Source of the DNA: Trichoplusia ni
Lineage: Eukaryota > Arthropoda > Insecta > Lepidoptera > Noctuidae
Reading direction: 5' to 3'
NCBI RefSeq assembly: GCF_003590095.1
Contig: NC_039498.1
Coordinates: 6,076,001-6,140,000 of the forward strand
DNA: 64,000 nt
This document shows, piece after piece, positions 58,515 through 64,000 of this stretch. The position numbers and the translations under genes were made by a program. Each line of letters starts with the position of its first letter. The stretch's first letter is position 1. The notes beneath the pieces were generated by a model. That model had not been told where the DNA came from and ran no database searches. It was given only the letters and a program-made list of their open reading frames with translations.

Positions 58515-58650
58515 CAACATCAGCCTTGAATAACCCACTGCTGGACAAGTTTGTCTATTCTCATCCCTCTAGTCCTTAGCATCATAGCCACGGATGAGCA
58601 GACTCCGCTGCTTGATCGTCAGTTTGTTACCAGGCTGCATCTTATGCAGT
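58515..58650 (+). repeat. Dispersed repeat ('cccactgctggacaa' family)
   Basis: 'aacccactgctggacaagtt' and 'gatgagcagactccgctgct'. A partial relative at 51890-51960 has 'gtcccactgctgggcaaatc'. Confidence 0.45.
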
Positions 58651-58892
58651 CATAGTCGAAATAAATTGGATTTGTGTTTATGGCAGGCATGGTAGCTGTT
58701 ACAAAAAAATACATAAAAAAAAGAGAGTGGCATCGCTTACTGGCCCAGTGACAAAATCTAATTTTATTGTAACAAGTATAAACAAGGTGGGGCCTACAGA
58801 TTCAACAATTGGATCGACGTCTGCTAAGCTTGGTACTATGAGTACTAGACAAATAATAAATGTATTTATATATTTCAGATATAGGTACATAT

Positions 58893-59075
58893 TTATTTAA
58901 AACCAGCTTTTCGCCCGCGTCGAGCTCGGTTATATCGCGTTTCCAAGAGAACTCTTCAAAAGTCCGGGGTAAAAACTAAAGTGTGTTCTTTCTCAAGGTA
59001 TTTCTGTACCAATTTCATTAAAATCAGTTCAGTGGTTTAGACGTGACAGCGTAACAGAACAATTCTGCTATTTAC
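58893..59075 (+). mobile_element. Retroposon tail, diverged
   Basis: 'ccagcttttcgcccgcgtcg' to 'agttcagtggtttagacgtg'. Confidence 0.45.
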
Positions 59076-59739
59076 AATAGCCGATTAATGAATGACAATT
59101 ACATTTCGATTATACTTAGCACTTTTCCTACACAATAACTTGAAATTCAGTACGGAACGGTACACACAAGGTCAAAACAATTAACTTCCTATTATTGTGT
59201 TGGCAAAATTCTTAAGAGAATGGGAATAATTTCAGATTTTAATCCAATTGCCATTCATTCATCGGCCATTGTAAATAGCAAAATCTATCCCTGGGCTCTG
59301 TCTATTTCAATTAGTCTAGTGCACTCTGCCTAATGGCAAGAGTGTTTGTTGACTATTTTCTCAATTTAAAATCAAAGGGGGAAATAGTTTTCATTTCGAT
59401 AAGGAGTGTTGCTGCTTGTTTTTGAAAAAGTGGAATAATTTCTCCCAAAGATCAATAAGTAAGGCACAATTTATATGTTCATAAATACAAGTTAGTGTTC
59501 CGTGCGCGCCCCAAAGACACATGTCTTGTATTTATATTCTATAGAGCCAATTATAGCTGCTACCAAACCCGCGGGATTGTCCGAAAGGGCAAAGTAAGGA
59601 AAAGTCTAACACTTCCTTCCGCTCAACTGAAAGTGAATGGAGTCCTTTATAATTTCCCATCCGAAAAACAAAGGTGTGATAATGTTCTTCTTCACCTTTG
59701 TCATAAAATGTTCATAAGAAATGTAAGTAAAACAACAAC

Positions 59740-62573
59740 AAACTAACAACAATACCATTTATTTGGTTATACAGATTTTTACATATAGCAACAATAATAG
59801 GATAGTTTTACTAATTTTGTATCACATTATAAGTGATCAAAAAGTGAACAGTATATTGCTTCTAAACACTAAAATTTTCGAAACACTAGTTTATATTATA
59901 CATAAATATATAGTATACAACTCAAAATATATATTTATGGAAGACCATTTTGGAAGACAACGAAATTATATTTTATATTATGTTGACATTGAAAATATAT
60001 TTTCCTTAATTTTAAACACTGAGTATTTATTTATTAGTTACATTAATTGGAAGCACTGCGATTGTTGTTACACACAGCTAAAAGTGAACTAACCTACTTT
60101 GCTAGCGCACTGCCATCTGTTGTCTAGTAGTGGAATCAATATCTAAGGGTTGTTTGCAATTTCGTTTTATTCTAAGATTCACGCACTACATATTTACACT
60201 TAGTTCTTTATAATTTGACAGACAGTTTCTTTTCGATTTTGAAATTAAAATAACTTAGGTTTTCTGCTATTAAATTCTAGGAAAAATAATGTTTCTAGTA
60301 AAATAAGTTTAATTTACTAAGACACTCACAAACATCGATCTATGCTAACATCTTTAACCCACCCTCGCATTAATATTAAGAGATTTTTCATCCCTTCCCT
60401 ATTCTACAGTTTCTATTGTCATCGCCACTTTGTTTTCTCATATATGTACATCCTTATCTTATATCTAACCTTAGTCTAGAAAATAATATAAATAAGTTAT
60501 GTAGTAAATATAATTATAATAAATGTGCCAAGATTGTGAAAGAACGTAAGAATACATAGAATTTATTTTTATAATAAATTACAGACAGAATTAACAAATT
60601 GACAGACTCAACTCAAATACATATATTATTTACTTATTTATAATCCTATCTTAAAATCTAAACACCGAAACAGATCTAACACTGAGAGAATGTGTTATGT
60701 GAATAATTAATTATTGCAACCATACACATGAAATCATTCGCTTACAACTATTTTAACAGCGCCATCTACTGTCAATGTTTTCAAACTTTAGTTCAAATCT
60801 ACTCGACACTAGATGGTTCTGTATGACCACAATTTTAAAATTAAAATGTCTCCAAGACGTGCCTACGGCAATATATAATATATATAAATAAATATTTTTA
60901 TTTTAATAAGCACCGAAAAGCTGTAACTACACTGCGCTCCACAACATATAAAAATTTAACAATACTCTTTAATTGGCAAAATGGGAGATATGTCCTGTAT
61001 ATAACGTGATTTTGATTTAATACATATATATTATCTTAAATCTAACTTACACTTAATATAAAGTGAACGATATACATCATTTATAAAGCCAAACATTTCT
61101 ATATATTCATATATATTTTTTATGAAGAAATATTTTCTTGAACAATGATATATGTTAATAAAATATAATAGATATATATTCTTATATCGTTCACTATAAA
61201 CAAAGAACGCGTCAATTCCTAAACCTATGCTAACAACTTAAAAAAACACAGTTCAATAAAAGCTTGAGAATAAATCAACTTTTTAATAAATTTTGGAAAA
61301 CAAATCCGTTGCACATTAAATATAACATGGCTATTCCTCTAAGATATTAATAAAAATAAGTTATAATATAAAGAAAAAATAGATTTATATCTAGTTTAAT
61401 ATATTTTATACATAAATAGACATTTATTCTTATTACTAAACGTATAACCAACACATACATTTCTCGCACACAAACACACATTCACACACACACAGAAACA
61501 TTTAGCTCAAAATTTTGCACGATCACATAAATAAAAGACATTTAGTACGCACAGACAAACAGACAAATTGAGCTTCGAATAACACTTACTTAGGCCTATC
61601 TGAAAATATATTTTCATTGTCAATATATTTTTTAATGATATATATTTAAATTTATAAATAGAATGCACAACATTCGATAAATATTAATATATTTATATAT
61701 CATGAAGAGACGGTTTATAATTCTTTTTATAATATACATATAGATATAGTTATATATTTTACGTTTTGAGAAAACAGTGGACCATTTAGAGGAAGGTATA
61801 AACATTCAATATATTTTGGAACGAAGTCACTACTTTAACCAGATAATTCTAAAAGATTATTTATTCGGTTATGTTCAAACACATCAAGACAATTCGAGAA
61901 AAAGCGGGGCTGATTGAATATTTGACTATTATTTTTATGAGTTTTTTTTACAAAATAACTAGTGTCGTTGTTTCTTTTTTACTAAAAATACTAATATTTT
62001 GACATCTATCAAGATTCAAGATGAGATGTCAAAATTGCGCTAATAAAATCAGTTGTTTTGAAATAATTCCTAAAATGACTATATTTCGCTAATAATATTA
62101 ATATACTTAATCGAATGACCAAGACACATTCGGCTAATGTAAAAATTCATTCAAAAATCAATACTCATAGTTCCCAAGTACAACGTAAATACTGAACTTC
62201 AACATTTCAATTTCGCTACTCGCTAATAGATGGCGGTAGTGAAGCATTTAGTCTAGTGAATAATGAGTGAATATTCTATCCTCCCCACGCGCACCTAATT
62301 CTCTATGCGTTTTTTACAGCAGTTTACATCTATTTAAATGATTTACTAGAACATTCGGTACATGTATATAACGTAATATTTTAAATACATCGATCGATAA
62401 CGGCGAAGAAACCTTACAACAGTGAAACCAACTCTGTAGTTTTTGTATTATTCGACAGATTTATTAACTGGACAGTCATAGCCATATCCATGATAATTTC
62501 ATAGATTATCGGCAAAAAGTTGTCATAAGATTAACAAGAAAATTCTTCACCGTTAAATCATTTTTTTTGTAAT
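59740..62573 (-). other. Inferred long 3' UTR of Gad1
   Basis: About 2.8 kb of extremely AT-rich sequence, with repeated 'atatat' tracts and a CA-rich patch near 61.48 kb, follows the Gad1 stop. It ends at a minus-strand AATAAA (59758-59763), directly followed on that strand by GT/T-rich DNA (GTTGTTAGTTTGTTGTTG), the classical arrangement of a cleavage site. No earlier signal is followed by such a GU-rich element as clearly, but other AATAAA copies exist, so shorter isoforms are likely. Open frames here are low-complexity and not believed. Confidence 0.5.
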
Positions 62574-63881
62574 TTACTCCACAATGATGTCGTGGCCAAG
62601 GCGGTCCATTTCGGAGAGAAGGAAGTCGACATCCTTCTCGGTAACGGCGGCTGAGGATATAATGCTGCGGAAGAAGTTGGGGCGGCGGTCGTCAGGCTGG
62701 TAGCCCACCATCAGGGTGCCGGCTTGCATCATCTTGCCCTTGAGTTTGGCGCACACCTGAAATAGTTACGCTATTAGATACTAGATGGCGCTGTTAGGCG
62801 GGAAGTTAATGCTGCACTTGCGGATTTATTTTTCGCAATTATTAAGGTATTTAGTATGCTTTAATTAAAGTATCCTTTTGAAATGCATTGAAAGCTCTCC
62901 TGTTAATTATCGCGGTTAATTAGAAATTAATGTAATTCACTCTCACATGCTACTTACATATTTATAATTTACTTATTAAGTGCCGTTCTTAAATGTTAGC
63001 CAGCGTAAGTTAAATACTTCATCAAATATAAATAACAATACACACTCCTCAATTCTTTTAAAAAACCTTAACGCTCAAATCCCATACCTTGCCAAGCTTG
63101 ATCTCTTTGTTGGCATCATGCGGGACTCCCCTCAGCTGACGCGGCAGGTACCAGAAGGACACGTTCACCATCTCAGGCTCAAGGATCAGGTGGAAGCGGT
63201 CCGGCTGTTCCTTGATACGACGCACCATGTACTCTGACAACTCCATCAGGCGGTCCATGTGACGCTCGAAGCCAGAAGTACCCTGAGTGATGGAGTATGT
63301 TATGAAAAATACTATAGAAAGGGAAACTATGTTTTGTGTGTTGCCTGTTCTTTTGGTTTAGTGGTTAGTGGTAGTGACTGTTATACTGGAAGTTCGTGGG
63401 TTCGATTTCCAGGTCAAGTGTTTTGTTTGAGTTGTTTTGAAGTATTTTAACTATATTATGTAGGTGTTTAGAAATGTATAAGTGTGTACTAGATGGCATT
63501 ATGTGAAAGTTATGAATTAATATTCCAATTCAAGACAAATATTTGTCTGATATGAGCACGATCATTTGTTCTGTATCTGGTTGTAATTTAGCTATAATAT
63601 TTATTAAAGATCTGACATGTAATAGATTTCACAAACAATATCTACTCACTGAAATCAAATGTTCAATTCAAACGAAAATCAACATGTTTATTTGTCAATC
63701 TCCAATAAACTCCACTTATTTCATATCTTACCTTGCCACGCCATTGCAGCCACAGTTTGAAGATATCGTTATGACGTCCACACTGGATGACCTTGTCTCC
63801 GGTGTCGTACTTGGGGTCGTAGATCTTGTCAGTCATGAAGAGGTATTCAGCAGACATGGCGTTGCAGTTTAGGAGGATACC
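62574..63881 (-). CDS. Gad1: Glutamate decarboxylase, C-terminal three exons (5' part beyond window)
   Basis: PLP-dependent enzyme that decarboxylates L-glutamate to GABA; neuronal cytosol. Coding order on the minus strand: 63881-63732 (50 codons), 63282-63088 (65 codons), 62756-62574 (60 codons plus TAA). All introns are phase 0 and GT-AG. Residues are unmistakable for the family: GDKVIQCGRHNDIFKLWLQW, then EPEMVNVSFWYLPRQLRGVP, then GTLMVGYQPDDRRPNFFRSI. They agree very closely with Drosophila Gad1 as I remember it, better than with the related aspartate/cysteine-sulfinate decarboxylases. The catalytic lysine and the rest of the PLP domain are encoded off the right edge. A tRNA-like SINE lies in the intron at about 63.35 kb. 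Another, shorter intron (62757-63087) holds nothing recognisable. Confidence 0.95.
63349..63425 (+). mobile_element. tRNA-like element in Gad1 intron
   Basis: 'ggtttagtggttagtggtag' and 'gtgggttcgatttccaggtc' give A and B boxes at tRNA spacing. No functional acceptor stem is apparent. Confidence 0.5.
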
Positions 63882-64000
63882 CTGGACAAACAAATTGGTC
63901 GTTAGTAATGATATGAGTAAAGAAGTAGTTAAAAAAACGACTCTAAGGAATTTCGCAGAGGGTTCACAAATATTCAAGTTACAGAGACACTCAAATTAAA

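Larger units (their letters stand above)
53556..59739. other. Six kb with no recognised gene
   Basis: AT-rich DNA containing a hairpin element (54640-54753), a degenerate MITE fragment (55705-55775) and retroposon fragments (58515-58650, 58893-59075). Open frames are short, mostly lack ATG, and match nothing I know. Confidence 0.45.

Noticed and set aside
59495..59746. 83-codon plus-strand frame with a donor-like end
   Set aside because: Starts with GTG, not ATG; no recognisable domain; overlaps the downstream GU-rich element of the Gad1 poly(A) site.
59763..60092. 109-codon plus-strand frame
   Set aside because: Lies in the AT-rich inferred Gad1 3' UTR; Ile/Tyr/Asn-rich low-complexity translation with no domain.
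1..64000. CRISPR arrays, operons, prophage or other bacterial systems
   Set aside because: No regularly spaced repeats with unique spacers and no long prokaryotic frames; the gene structure is clearly eukaryotic.

Overview
This window is nuclear DNA of an insect, most likely a moth or butterfly (Lepidoptera). The grounds are short exons with GT-AG introns, strongly AT-rich intergenic and intronic DNA with GC-rich coding exons, insect-type orthologues (Gad1 above all), and many dispersed repeats of kinds I know from lepidopteran genomes: tRNA-derived SINEs with A and B boxes, a 'cctagccttttcccaact' SINE, a retroposon tail containing 'gttgcccgcgacttcgtc', and small inverted-repeat MITEs. Species cannot be named from the sequence alone. 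Three protein-coding genes could be reconstructed exon by exon. Region 1-22.4 kb has no firmly identified gene. It is mostly repeats and AT-rich filler, and it may be one ~21 kb intron of a minus-strand secreted-protein gene: a signal-peptide exon at 22336-22420 and a phase-matched candidate second exon at 1278-1357. A few weak plus-strand candidate exons lie inside it. A divergent promoter region of about 0.8 kb (22421-23219) separates this from Med16. Region 23.2-38.4 kb is a complete 20-exon Mediator subunit 16 gene (Med16, plus strand, 810 aa), whose exon phases close exactly to one open frame. Several of its introns carry internal tandem duplications and MITEs. Region 39.9-50.4 kb is a DAZAP2-like gene (plus strand, six exons, 184 aa), with a tiny first coding exon, a 6.4 kb first intron and a phase-compatible alternative exon in that intron. 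Region 50.4-59.7 kb has no recognisable protein gene, but it contains a promoter-like stretch with YY1 and CRE motifs followed by a possible 5' UTR exon (about 53.2-53.55 kb), repeats, and a dense cluster of ATTCAT motifs. Region 59.7-64 kb is the 3' end of glutamate decarboxylase (Gad1, minus strand): a ~2.8 kb AT-rich 3' UTR and the last three coding exons (175 residues). The rest of the gene lies beyond the right edge. The genes do not form a pathway: Med16 is a transcription co-regulator subunit, the DAZAP2-like protein a small Pro/Tyr-rich adaptor, and Gad1 the GABA-synthesising enzyme. The most unusual features are the candidate 21 kb intron gene at the left, the alternative exon of the DAZAP2-like gene, repeated intronic duplications within Med16, and several well-preserved nested transposon insertions.
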